From Oscillospiraceae bacterium (GTDB lineage: Bacteria; Bacillota; Clostridia; Oscillospirales; Oscillospiraceae): 64,000 nt of DNA. This document shows positions 1-7,592 of the stretch, piece by piece; position 1 is the first letter of the stretch, and the number at the start of each line of letters is the position of its first letter. Location: positions 1 through 64,000 of the forward strand of contig CACZDN010000005.1 of assembly GCA_902779945.1 (NCBI GenBank). The letters run 5' to 3'. Position numbers and translations under genes: made by a program. The notes under the pieces were generated by a model. The model worked only from the letters and a program-made list of their open reading frames with translations. It had not been told where the DNA came from and ran no database searches.

Positions 1-258
1 TACGTCCTGTCCAAGGAAGAGGGCGGCCGTCACACCCCGTTCTTCAACAACTACCGTCCCCAGTTCTACTTCCGTACCACCGACGTGACCGGCGTCATCT
101 CCCTGCCCGAGGGCGTTGAGATGTGCATGCCCGGCGATAACGTCGACATGGACGTCGAGCTCATCACCCCGATCGCCATTGAGAAGGGCCTCCGCTTCGC
201 TATCCGCGAGGGCGGCCGTACTGTCGGCTCCGGTGTTGTCATCGCCATCAACGAGTAA
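1..258 (+). CDS. tuf: Elongation factor Tu, C-terminal part
   Basis: This is the last 85 residues of EF-Tu, which carries aminoacyl-tRNA to the ribosome; the rest lies before the window. The open frame from base 1 reads the beta-barrel domain 3 sequence, including [17 protein letters not shown] and the closing [10 protein letters not shown] before the TAA. Full EF-Tu is about 400 residues. A U-rich hairpin follows, so this looks like the end of the transcription unit. Confidence 0.97.
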   Translation, partial: YVLSKEEGGRHTPFFNNYRPQFYFRTTDVTGVISLPEGVEMCMPGDNVDMDVELITPIAIEKGLRFAIREGGRTVGSGVVIAINE

Positions 259-281
259 TTCTCCGGCAAAATCCGAATAAC

Positions 282-321
282 AAAAAACCTTTGGAAAACA
301 TTGTTTTTCAAAGGTTTTTTT
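282..321 (+). terminator. Rho-independent terminator after tuf
   Basis: AAAAAACCTTTG and CAAAGGTTTTTTT arms face each other around a short AT-rich loop and end in a T run. It starts 24 bases after the tuf stop codon. Confidence 0.85.
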
Positions 322-337
322 ATCGGCCGACTTATCC

Positions 338-403
338 CGAATGAAGAGGAGCGAAGCCGAAAAATCCTGAGATTCTTCATCGCTTCGCTCCTCAGAATGA
401 CAA
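338..403. repeat. Imperfect palindrome of the GCGAAGC/GCTTCGC type
   Basis: The sequence GAATGAAGAGGAGCGAAGCC is answered by CGCTTCGCTCCTCAGAATGA, forming a hairpin of about 65 bases. Related, longer copies occur at 45713-45792 and 59947-60027. It has no coding potential. Between this and the inserted element at 470 nothing else is recognised. Confidence 0.6.
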
Positions 404-469
404 GTGTATGGCGTGCTTCTCAGGATGAAACGTTTATGCGTCGCCGGGTAAACGATATGTGCGCGTTAA

Positions 470-622
470 GGCAATACCGCATAATTCGGCAAGAGCAGAT
501 CCTGAGAAAATTTGGGTTCTGATAAAGGCAGTTTTTCGCAGATGTACTTTGTGTACCTCAAGAAACGAAATCAGGGCACAAATTTTCCAGGAGATGCCGC
601 AGGCGGATTGTGCGGTGTTGCC
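470..622 (+). mobile_element. MITE-like hairpin element, complete copy
   Basis: This 153-bp non-coding element starts GGCAATACCGCATAATTCGG and ends GGATTGTGCGGTGTTGCC, so its ends are inverted repeats. It is flanked on both sides by TTAA (466-469 and 623-626), a 4-bp target duplication. Its centre is variant B (GTACTTTGTGTAC). The right-hand TTAA supplies the stop codon of the neighbouring minus-strand gene. 'Forward' orientation of this family is defined by this copy. Confidence 0.9.
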
Positions 623-1747
623 TTAAGCCTGTTCGACCTCCGCGAGAGCGGTGGCCTTTTTCTTTTTCCCGAACATGCGTGCGATGACGCCCAGACCAAG
701 GGGGACGGCAACGAGACCCGCAGCAAAGGAAACGTAGGGGATGAGCTTGAGCACGGTGTAGATCAGCAGGCCGATGGGAAGCTCTGCCCAGTAGTTCTTC
801 TGCTTTTTGAGAGCTGCGCGCCAGAGAAGCGAGCCCAGGAAGAAGCCGAGAAAGATCGGCGAGGCGAGCATTGCCGCAGCGTATACCAGCAGCAGCACGA
901 AGGCGGGGCGCAGACCGACGCCCGTGATCATCAAAATGATCGAGGCGATCGGGACCGCGGCCAGCACCGCAAAGCCGATGCCGAAGGCTGCTGCGTATGT
1001 ACCGAAGTCCTTGCCGGTGTATCTCTCGTCCACCTTTTCCCATAACGGGGTGAGCCAGAGCAGGAAATAGGCGATCAGCAGCAGACCCACACAGCGGAAC
1101 AGCTTGGATTTAAGTCCGGAGAGGGGAGAGGAGGAGGCGGATTTTTCCTCGGTCGAAACGTCTGCCGCGCTGTTGTCCGTCGTATCCGCATAGGTCTCGG
1201 CACCGGAGAGGACCGCGGCCGGAGCGGTGATTTTGGCGCTCTCGTTGTAGCGGAGCGTGCCGCCGATTTTGGCGCTGTCGGTGATTACGATCTCCTCTGC
1301 TGCGAGATTGACGTTTCCGCCGATCTCGCCGCTGATGATCACGTTCGAGCCGTAGGCCGCAAGGTCACGCCCGACATGGCCGCTGATGGTCAGCATATTG
1401 CCGGCGGCCAGCAGATCGCGCCCGCAGTCGCCCGCAAAGCTCACGTTCGAGCCGCCGATGAAGGCCTCCTTCTCGACCTGTCCCGCGACCGTCACCATAT
1501 TGCCGGCCACAAAGGCGTATTCGCTGGAGCCGTTCGTGTTGACGGTGTTGCCGGCCTCAAAGAGGATGCCCTTGACATCGGCGCTGCTTGTCGGGTTGGC
1601 GCCAGCAAGAAATACCGTCGCGTCATATTCGCCGGACAGATTATCGTCATCCCCGGAGAAGACCACGTCGGCAAAGACCGCCGGCGCGAGCGAGAGCGTC
1701 AGCAGCAAAACCAGCAGAAGACACACCGTTAGCTTGCGCATTTTCAT
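623..1747 (-). CDS. Bactofilin-like polymer-forming membrane protein
   Basis: This 374-residue protein has a signal peptide (residues 1-27, cut after VFA). A repetitive beta-helical stretch follows (about 30-185), with repeated GN/GS/AGN turns such as AGNMVTVAGQ, AGNMLTISGH and GSNVIISGE, typical of bactofilin-like polymer-forming domains. After a Ser/Asp-rich linker come about four membrane helices (about 215-355) and a Lys-rich tail. It probably assembles at the cell surface or membrane, but the precise role is unknown. AGGAGG lies 8 bases before the ATG, and a TTGACA-17-TATACT promoter lies just upstream. The TAA stop is formed by the TTAA target duplication of the adjoining inserted element, so the original C-terminus may have differed slightly. 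Confidence 0.8.
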   Translation of the reverse strand: MKMRKLTVCLLLVLLLTLSLAPAVFADVVFSGDDDNLSGEYDATVFLAGANPTSSADVKGILFEAGNTVNTNGSSEYAFVAGNMVTVAGQVEKEAFIGGSNVSFAGDCGRDLLAAGNMLTISGHVGRDLAAYGSNVIISGEIGGNVNLAAEEIVITDSAKIGGTLRYNESAKITAPAAVLSGAETYADTTDNSAADVSTEEKSASSSPLSGLKSKLFRCVGLLLIAYFLLWLTPLWEKVDERYTGKDFGTYAAAFGIGFAVLAAVPIASIILMITGVGLRPAFVLLLVYAAAMLASPIFLGFFLGSLLWRAALKKQKNYWAELPIGLLIYTVLKLIPYVSFAAGLVAVPLGLGVIARMFGKKKKATALAEVEQA

Positions 1748-1781
1748 ATTAGATACCTCCTGTTAATAATAGAATATAATT

Positions 1782-1810
1782 AGTATAGTCCCCGGCATGT
1801 TCACTGTCAA
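1782..1810 (-). promoter_or_regulatory. Sigma-A promoter for the bactofilin-like gene
   Basis: On the minus strand TTGACA (1805-1810) is followed by 17 bases and TATACT (1782-1787), about 35 bases before the start codon. The rest of the gap to 2040 holds no recognised element. A TTGACA at 1985-1990 points toward the plus-strand gene but has no well-spaced -10. Confidence 0.75.
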
Positions 1811-2053
1811 GCGAATCCCGCGCTTGAAGCGCGGCGGCAGCATAGCCTTCCGACCGGAAACGGCGCGGCAAAGGAGTTTTTTACGGCTTCTGTGCGCTTT
1901 CCCGAAAGAATCCATTGCGCCGTTCAGCATGGCCGGCGGATCAATATATGAAGAATTCTTAAATATCGCCCGCTGTTCACAGAATTGACACAAGCTGTGT
2001 GTTATGATACGCATGAAAACAGGCGTAAGGCCTAAAAAAAGGAGATGCAAATC

Positions 2054-3724
2054 ATGAAAACCAGGAGAGCTTACCGTGCTCTGAGTTTCCTGTTGATCTT
2101 CGCACTGCTGTGTGGCGTATTCCCGGCAGCCTGTGCGGAGGGTGAAAGCATAACCGATATTGCCTGGGCAGAAGAACACGCAGCAGACAAGACCGGGGAC
2201 GACACGATCGTCCTGCCCGAGCTCGGGGAGCCTGCGGCGGCTTCCGAAGAGGAAGAGCCGGCCATCTCCCGCGAGGAGACAATGCTGGGCTTCCTGCGTC
2301 TCGTCATGCAGGCCGAGACGGCGCTCGACCCCAAGGAGCGCGCGGCTCTGTGCCGCGAGGCCGAGACGCTGTGGAACGCGTATCTCGAGTCTGCGCCGGC
2401 CGAAAGCAAGTCTTACGAGGCCGTTCTTTTGGGGGATGAGGACAAGCTTGAGCGCCAGGATATGCTGTACGACCTCATACAGTACATCATGGCTGCGGAG
2501 ACCGAGCCTGACCCGGCTGTCAGAGCCTCTTACTATCTGCAGGCCGACGCGATCTGGTACTCCTATCTCGGTCTGGTCAACAGCGCTGTGAAGGCTGAGG
2601 AGCCGAAACCCGACCCCGCGCGCGAGAGAGCGCTTGAGGAATTCCTGCGCGGCATGGCGGACCCCGCCATGGACCCCGCCGATCAGGAGCGCTTCCTGGA
2701 GGAGGCCTCCAAGCTGTGGGATACCTACTATGACATGGTGCTTGAGGCCATGGAGGCAAATAAGCCCGCCGAGGAACCCAGGCCTGTTGAGGAGCCGAAG
2801 CTCGCGGAGGAGCTGAAGCCCGCGGAGGAACTGAAGCCCGCGGAGGAACTGAAGCCCGTGGAGGAGCTGAAGCCCGCGGAGGAGCCCAGGCCTACTGACG
2901 AGGCGGAGCCGAAGGATGAGCCTCATGTGGAGAGCTATACCTTCCATGCCGACAGCTGGGAGGAGCTCCAGAACATGTTCCAGGATTTTCTGGACAACGC
3001 GATGACGATCGACCCGAATGAGACGCCGGCCGTCGGCCTGCCGAATCCTTGGATCAGCACGAAGTGGCTGGAGGAGGCGGAGCTTATCTCCGGCGTGTCG
3101 TTCAGCCTGCCCGAGACGGCACTCCCGCAGGGCATGGCCCTTGATACCTACCGTGCGATGCAGGGCACCATCGAGGCCGACTATTCTGACGGCGAGAATG
3201 AGCTGATGATCCGGGCCTCTGTCATGGACGAGGGCTTCACCCTCTCCGGCGACTACAACAGCTACAGCCGCGAGTGGACGGAGAAGATGGGCAAGCTGAC
3301 AGTCGACTGCATGGGCGACGGGAAGACCGTCAACGTGGCAAGCTACAAGAACGGCGACGTGGCCGTCGCCGTGACGATGGCCTGCGGTCTTGAGGGCCAG
3401 GGCCTGACCGTGAGCGAGCTGAGCGCGATCGTGAGCGATCTGCAGACCAGGGCGCCGCGGCACGGGAATCCCATCGACGCGTATGCCGACCCCTGGAGCA
3501 GCTGGGAGAGCTTCTTCGGCGGCCCGTTCGGCCCGTTCATGGACCCGTACGGCGGAGATGATGCCGCGTCCGACGAACAGACCGAAGACAGCACGGCTGT
3601 CTCGAAGCCCCCGAAGACCGGCACGGAGACCAGGACCGGCACGGAGACAAGACCCGGCCGCTCCCGCAGAGACAGAGGCAGCTATTACTACGGCCCGGGC
3701 TTCTACTACGGCTACTACGACTGA
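2054..3724 (+). CDS. Secreted helical-repeat protein of unknown function
   Basis: This 556-residue protein has a signal peptide (about 1-29, ending PAACAEG). Three imperfect helical repeats of about 60 residues follow, in the pattern ..FLR..A...DP..R......A..LW..YL (about 75-235). Next comes a low-complexity linker of KPAEEL/KPVEEP units (about 237-290), then a globular domain (about 330-475) and a Thr/Arg/Tyr-rich tail ending in YYYGPGFYYGYYD. The start at 2054 was chosen because AAAGGAG sits 9 bases upstream; the ATG at 2045 abuts the ribosome site. The family is not recognised. The layout suggests an exported protein with a flexible spacer. Confidence 0.7.
   Translation: MKTRRAYRALSFLLIFALLCGVFPAACAEGESITDIAWAEEHAADKTGDDTIVLPELGEPAAASEEEEPAISREETMLGFLRLVMQAETALDPKERAALCREAETLWNAYLESAPAESKSYEAVLLGDEDKLERQDMLYDLIQYIMAAETEPDPAVRASYYLQADAIWYSYLGLVNSAVKAEEPKPDPARERALEEFLRGMADPAMDPADQERFLEEASKLWDTYYDMVLEAMEANKPAEEPRPVEEPKLAEELKPAEELKPAEELKPVEELKPAEEPRPTDEAEPKDEPHVESYTFHADSWEELQNMFQDFLDNAMTIDPNETPAVGLPNPWISTKWLEEAELISGVSFSLPETALPQGMALDTYRAMQGTIEADYSDGENELMIRASVMDEGFTLSGDYNSYSREWTEKMGKLTVDCMGDGKTVNVASYKNGDVAVAVTMACGLEGQGLTVSELSAIVSDLQTRAPRHGNPIDAYADPWSSWESFFGGPFGPFMDPYGGDDAASDEQTEDSTAVSKPPKTGTETRTGTETRPGRSRRDRGSYYYGPGFYYGYYD
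2762..2923 (+). repeat. In-frame KPAEE-type tandem repeat
   Basis: Near-identical 15-base units encoding K-P-A-E-E with L or P variants are repeated about eight times within the secreted protein gene. The DNA-level identity suggests slippage-prone expansion. It is not a CRISPR array: there are no spacers and the frame is kept. Confidence 0.8.
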
Positions 3725-3749
3725 GCGAACACGGCAGCGTACCGACTCA

Positions 3750-3800
3750 TAAACAATACGGCGAAATCGCATCAAAATTGCGATTTCGCCGTATTGTTTA
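3750..3800. terminator. Strong hairpin, likely bidirectional terminator
   Basis: A perfect 22-bp stem (arms beginning TAAACAATACGGCGAAATCG) has a 7-base loop. It lies between the plus-strand secreted protein gene and the convergent minus-strand membrane protein gene. The terminal TAAACA/TGTTTA pairs give A/T tracts on both strands. Confidence 0.8.
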
Positions 3801-3802
3801 TA

Positions 3803-3892
3803 GCAACTTCCCAATACGCCTGCGGCATCTTCCGGAATAATCACGCTCTGATTTTCTCGGAATCTGTTCTTGCCGCATGATACGGTAGTGCC
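3803..3892 (-). mobile_element. Degenerate MITE remnant
   Basis: This is a reverse-orientation, decayed copy with the middle deleted. CGCCTGCGGCATCTTCCGG, CACGCTCTGATT, TTCTCGGAATCTG and TTCTTGCCGCATGATACGGT match successive blocks of the intact elements. It reaches the last codon of the YwaF-like gene. Confidence 0.65.
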
Positions 3893-4665
3893 TATATCTG
3901 CGGCGCCCTGCTGCGCCTGAGCTTTGCCAGAAGAAAATAGAGGCCGTAAAAAACGTGGAGGATCAGCGCCATGACCGCACCGAACGCGGCTGTGAAAACA
4001 AGTCTCCCGTAACGCGGAACGATCGCGTCCCACAGTGTCGCCAGAACGCTGACGTCAGAGCGCAGCCCGATGAACATGTAATTCACCCGGAAAGCCCCGT
4101 CCAGAATGTAGATCGGAACGGCAAACAGTATCATGAACAGCGCGGCCTGCCAGAGACCTTTGTAATTCGGAACAACTTCCCCGCTCATAAAAAGCCACAC
4201 AAAGAACGCGAGGATCAATCCGTGAATCACAAACGTGTGAAGACAATAGAAGTTCAGCCACGGATACATCGTGGTGCTGGGAAAGATCACGGCCAGGAGG
4301 GCAGCCGGGACAAAGGCATAGGCAAAGCTCTGTGCCAGCCAGTTCCTGCCCGGCCACATGGCGTAGATCAGCACGGCAAGCCCCGCCGCGCTGCACAGAT
4401 GCAGCGGGACGAATTCGGGCATCCGCACCTCAAAGAGGCCGAGAACAATGATCTTCGCATATTCGAGGAAAATGATGGTCAGCCCGCAGATCTTCCGCAT
4501 GGTATCCCGGCCCCGTGTGTCCCGGCTCCGATAGAGCCGTCCGGTCAGGTAACAGAAAAGCGCGATCGCGGCCAGCCAGAGCAGATGACCGGGCGAAAAC
4601 ACCCTGAATCCGACGGACAGGCCCTGCGCATAAATATCGTCCCTGTGCTGCCAAAAACTACTCAT
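3892..4665 (-). CDS. YwaF-like (TIGR02206-type) integral membrane protein
   Basis: This 257-residue polytopic protein has about seven membrane helices. It shows the sequence marks of the YwaF/TIGR02206 group: an N-terminal FSPGHLLWL, the central PLHLCSAAG and a PSTTMYPWLNFYCLHTFVIHG segment. Biochemical function is not established for this family. The start at 4665 (MSSFWQ) is chosen because GAGGTG lies 7 bases upstream; an earlier ATG at 4680 overlaps that site. The stop abuts a decayed inserted element, which may have altered the tail (ends RRSRAPQI). Confidence 0.75.
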   Translation of the reverse strand: MSSFWQHRDDIYAQGLSVGFRVFSPGHLLWLAAIALFCYLTGRLYRSRDTRGRDTMRKICGLTIIFLEYAKIIVLGLFEVRMPEFVPLHLCSAAGLAVLIYAMWPGRNWLAQSFAYAFVPAALLAVIFPSTTMYPWLNFYCLHTFVIHGLILAFFVWLFMSGEVVPNYKGLWQAALFMILFAVPIYILDGAFRVNYMFIGLRSDVSVLATLWDAIVPRYGRLVFTAAFGAVMALILHVFYGLYFLLAKLRRSRAPQI

Positions 4666-4790
4666 ACCAAAGCACCTCATCTGTTTTTATTTTGCAGAAT
4701 TACTTTGAAGAGTACTATACAATACCGGGTCCGCTTTTTCAACCGCCCCGGTGACTTTTTTCAGAAAAACGGACGCCAGGGCGTTTCAAT

Positions 4791-4820
4791 TTGACACATC
4801 TGCGGCATATCTGGTATAAT
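4791..4820 (+). promoter_or_regulatory. Near-consensus sigma-A promoter
   Basis: TTGACA (4791-4796), an 18-base spacer and TATAAT (4815-4820) form a consensus promoter reading toward the PAS-CPBP gene. The resulting leader of about 240 bases contains a complete inserted element (4921-5051). Confidence 0.85.
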
Positions 4821-4920
4821 ACGCCGATATGCTGACCGGAGGAAGAGCCCGCGCGAGCGCTTTGACGGGCGCGCGTCAGCCCGCTGCCGTCTGTTCCGGA
4901 GAAGCATAAATCTGATCTTA

Positions 4921-5051
4921 GGCAGCACCGCATAATTCGGCGAGAGCGAATCCTGAGAAAATTTGGGTTCTGATGAAGGCAGTTTTTTGCAGGAATACTT
5001 TGTGTATTGCAAGAAAAAGGAGGCGCCGAAGGCGGATTGTGCGGTGTTGCC
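4921..5051 (+). mobile_element. MITE-like element inside a 5' leader
   Basis: This 131-bp forward copy is flanked by perfect CTTA duplications (4917-4920 and 5052-5055). Its centre is variant A (AATACTTTGTGTATT). It lacks part of the right internal arm seen in longer copies. It lies between a strong promoter and the start codon at 5068, so it is probably transcribed. Confidence 0.9.
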
Positions 5052-5067
5052 CTTACAGGATTGAGCC

Positions 5068-6117
5068 ATGGATACAGAAACATTGAGAGTCCCGCTGAGG
5101 ACGGTTGGGCGCGTCGCGAGAGACATATCGGACGGCCTGATCCTGCTCGACAGCTTCGGAACCGTGCAGTTTATCAATCCCAGCGCCGGGAGGCTTCTGG
5201 GCAGCTCCGCGCTGAAGGAGGGCGTCACATACGCATCGTTTATGGCGGCGGACAGCGAGAGCGCCAACGACGCATTCCACCAGTTTGTGCTCGACAGCGT
5301 CTATGACAAAAGCGTCAGCCATTCCGGCACCGCAACCTATACCCGGCCGGACGGCAGTCTTCGCTATCTCAGCGTGAACACATCCTATGCGTTCAGCGAT
5401 GACGGCACGAAAAAGCTCGGAGTGATCCTCCGGTTTTCGGATATTACCGAGCTGCAGGAGGCGAAGATCAAGCATGACGATTCGATCAAGGTCCTGGTGG
5501 GCGTCATCGGGATGCTGGCCATATGGGATTACGTTTTCGCAATTTGGGAGAACATGGGCGAGCCGATCTCCTCAAACGTCCTCACCGTGATCATCGAGGG
5601 GATCGGCGTGCTTGCATCGCTGTTTGCCCTGCGCTATACCAGCATCACCGTGGCGGAGTTTGGCCTGGGGACCCGAAACCTGAAGAGAGCCGTCCTCGTT
5701 GACAGCACCCTGACCGCGGCCGTCATGTGTACGCTGGTCCTTGTCAGGCTTCTGGCACGGCGCTTCTTTCCCGCTGTCGTCAGCCCGGACGAGCCGCTCT
5801 TCTACTGGAACGTGCTCCGCCCCATTGATCTTCTCTATATCCCGAACGTCGTGTTGCAGGAGTTTCTTGTCCGCGGCGTCACCCAGGGCAGCATAGAGAG
5901 GATCCTGCCCGAGAATTATTCTCCGGCTGTCTCCATCATCGTGTCCTCCCTGTTCTTCGGGTCGATCCATATCCACAAGGGGATCGTGTACATGGTGGGG
6001 GCCGCGCTCCTCCTTGCCTTTTTCGGCGCCCTGTACAAAAAGCAGAAGACCATCTGGGGCCTGTGCATCCCCCATCTGTTTTTGAGCTGGTCTCTGCGCG
6101 TCATCTGGGGCTTTTAA
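5068..6117 (+). CDS. PAS domain fused to CPBP-type intramembrane protease
   Basis: This 349-residue protein has a PAS sensor domain at about 15-130 (DGLILLDSFGTVQFINPSAG and the C-terminal RFSDITELQE). About six membrane helices follow, carrying the CPBP/ABI (CAAX-protease-like) signatures: QEFLVR at 264-269, FGSIH at 297-301 and a later PHLFLSW. Active family members usually have EExxxR; here the first Glu is Gln264, so catalysis is uncertain. PAS domains normally feed kinases or cyclases, so fusion to a membrane protease fold is unusual. The ribosome site is weak (AGGATTGA). The start codon follows an inserted element. The acyltransferase gene starts 12 bases downstream, suggesting an operon. 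Confidence 0.75.
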   Translation: MDTETLRVPLRTVGRVARDISDGLILLDSFGTVQFINPSAGRLLGSSALKEGVTYASFMAADSESANDAFHQFVLDSVYDKSVSHSGTATYTRPDGSLRYLSVNTSYAFSDDGTKKLGVILRFSDITELQEAKIKHDDSIKVLVGVIGMLAIWDYVFAIWENMGEPISSNVLTVIIEGIGVLASLFALRYTSITVAEFGLGTRNLKRAVLVDSTLTAAVMCTLVLVRLLARRFFPAVVSPDEPLFYWNVLRPIDLLYIPNVVLQEFLVRGVTQGSIERILPENYSPAVSIIVSSLFFGSIHIHKGIVYMVGAALLLAFFGALYKKQKTIWGLCIPHLFLSWSLRVIWGF

Positions 6118-6128
6118 GGAGGCTGCCC

Positions 6129-7265
6129 ATGATGGACAGTTCTCTGAAAGAAACAAGCACGCGCCGAGGCAGGGATGTCTCCGTTGATATTATCAAGGGG
6201 ATCGCTATTGTCCTGGTCATCTATGCGCATACCTGGCCGTTCTGCAAGAATTTTATCCGCTTTTTCAATCTGCCGATCTTCATGGTGACATCCGGGTACT
6301 GCTTCAAAAACCGTATCGGCAGCTGGGCGGACTGGCGGCGCTATATGGCGGGAAAGCTGCGGACCCTCTTCCTGCCCTGTGCGCTGTGCAACGGCATTTT
6401 CACCCTGCTCACCGGCGTTTTTCTGCGCCTCGGCCTGTACACCGGCGATCCGGCCTTTCTCACCATGACGGCGGACTGGCCGGTGCCGCAGCGGCTCCAC
6501 ACGGTGCAGGGGATCGGAGATCTTTTGTGGAAGCTCGTCCGGGTCCTGCTCCTGACAGACACGACCCAGATGGGAACCGGCACATGGTTTCTGATCATGC
6601 TTTTCGCGGCGTCCGCGTTCCACGGGGCCTTCTGCTGCCTGACGGCAAGGCTGACGCCCCGGCGCAGACAGGCGGCGATGACGGCGCTCTTCCTGCTGAC
6701 GGCGGTGTTGGCCCAGTTTTCAGATCCGCTCTTCATCGGCTCCAGCTATGCCAAGTGCGCGCTTTACTTCTATCTCACCTATCTCTTCGGGCTCCTCCTC
6801 CGCGAGCCGTTTGTAAGGCGGCTGGAGACGCCGCTTCTCTCCTGCCTGAGCTTCGCGGTGCTTCTTGTCCTGGCCCGGTATTATTATATTGATGTGGCCA
6901 CGGGTTCGGTTGCCGGCGTCCTGCCCTATCTGGCGGGCGTCCTGTGCGGCTGGCTCCTTCTGAAGCCGGCCGCCGGATACCTTGCGCGTCAGGACTGCCT
7001 TTCCCGGATCTTCTGCTACCTCGGCAGACATACGATCTCCGTCATCTGTCTGCACATCCTGTGCTTTAAGCCGGTGACCTGGCTGTATATCCGGGCTTGT
7101 CAGCTTCCGAAAATCTATCTGGCCTCCTTCCATGTCGACTTTGACGTGTCCGAGCCCTGGAAGCTCCTGTATCTGGCGGCGGGCGTCATCCTTCCGCTTC
7201 TGCTCGCGGCCCTGTGGCGCTGCCTGCGGGACAGAATCAGACTGCTCATCGGAAAAGCCGGTTGA
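6129..7265 (+). CDS. Acyltransferase family 3 membrane protein
   Basis: This 378-residue polytopic protein opens with the family signature RDVSVDIIKGIAIVLVIYAH, containing the usual R..(D)xxKG and membrane-helix His. About ten helices follow. Members transfer acetyl or other acyl groups onto cell-surface glycans or peptidoglycan; the acceptor here cannot be told. AAGGAGG lies 6 bases before the ATG at 6129 (a second ATG follows at 6132), and the upstream gene stop overlaps this ribosome site, indicating cotranscription. An open extension back to 6063 is ignored because it overlaps the previous gene. Confidence 0.8.
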   Translation: MMDSSLKETSTRRGRDVSVDIIKGIAIVLVIYAHTWPFCKNFIRFFNLPIFMVTSGYCFKNRIGSWADWRRYMAGKLRTLFLPCALCNGIFTLLTGVFLRLGLYTGDPAFLTMTADWPVPQRLHTVQGIGDLLWKLVRVLLLTDTTQMGTGTWFLIMLFAASAFHGAFCCLTARLTPRRRQAAMTALFLLTAVLAQFSDPLFIGSSYAKCALYFYLTYLFGLLLREPFVRRLETPLLSCLSFAVLLVLARYYYIDVATGSVAGVLPYLAGVLCGWLLLKPAAGYLARQDCLSRIFCYLGRHTISVICLHILCFKPVTWLYIRACQLPKIYLASFHVDFDVSEPWKLLYLAAGVILPLLLAALWRCLRDRIRLLIGKAG

Positions 7266-7370
7266 CACAGAGAGAAGTCCTGTACCGATCCCGACGAACC
7301 GCTGAACATGGCGAGACAAAGTCCATGACAAGCGCGTGATTATGCTCATCAAATTGCAATATGGCCATAT

Positions 7371-7430
7371 GCAGCAAGAGACTCGTACCGGCCGGATACT
7401 GCAGTATCCCTGTCCGGTACGAGTCTCTGC
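7371..7430. repeat. Compound palindrome, possible bidirectional terminator
   Basis: GAGACTCGTACCGG (7378-7391) pairs with CCGGTACGAGTCTC (7414-7427). The loop contains its own perfect 16-base palindrome GGATACTGCAGTATCC (7394-7409). It sits in the 327-base gap between convergent genes, where no gene was found. There is no T run on either side, so a role as terminator is only a guess. Confidence 0.6.
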
Positions 7431-7592
7431 ATTGATGCGGTTATAGCGCCGTGTACCGAACGATACACACGGCGGCGTGAGAGATCTGGGCCTGTTCAGC
7501 CCCTCCTGCTTAATTTGGCGGGCTTGCCCGGCTTATGTCCCACGACAGAAAGCTGACTTGCGTTTTGCCGGAAGACCGGTCAGGGAGCAGCC

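Noticed and set aside
1985..2008. Promoter TTGACA...TATGAT before the secreted repeat protein gene
   Set aside because: The boxes are only 12 bases apart, too close for sigma-A use.
2762..2923. CRISPR-like array
   Set aside because: The units are directly adjacent, keep the reading frame and have no spacers.
1763..4033. Long open frame on the minus strand opposite the secreted repeat protein
   Set aside because: It is antisense to a gene with signal peptide, ribosome site and clear repeats; its own product is low-complexity Arg/Leu-rich and crosses a terminator and a decayed element.
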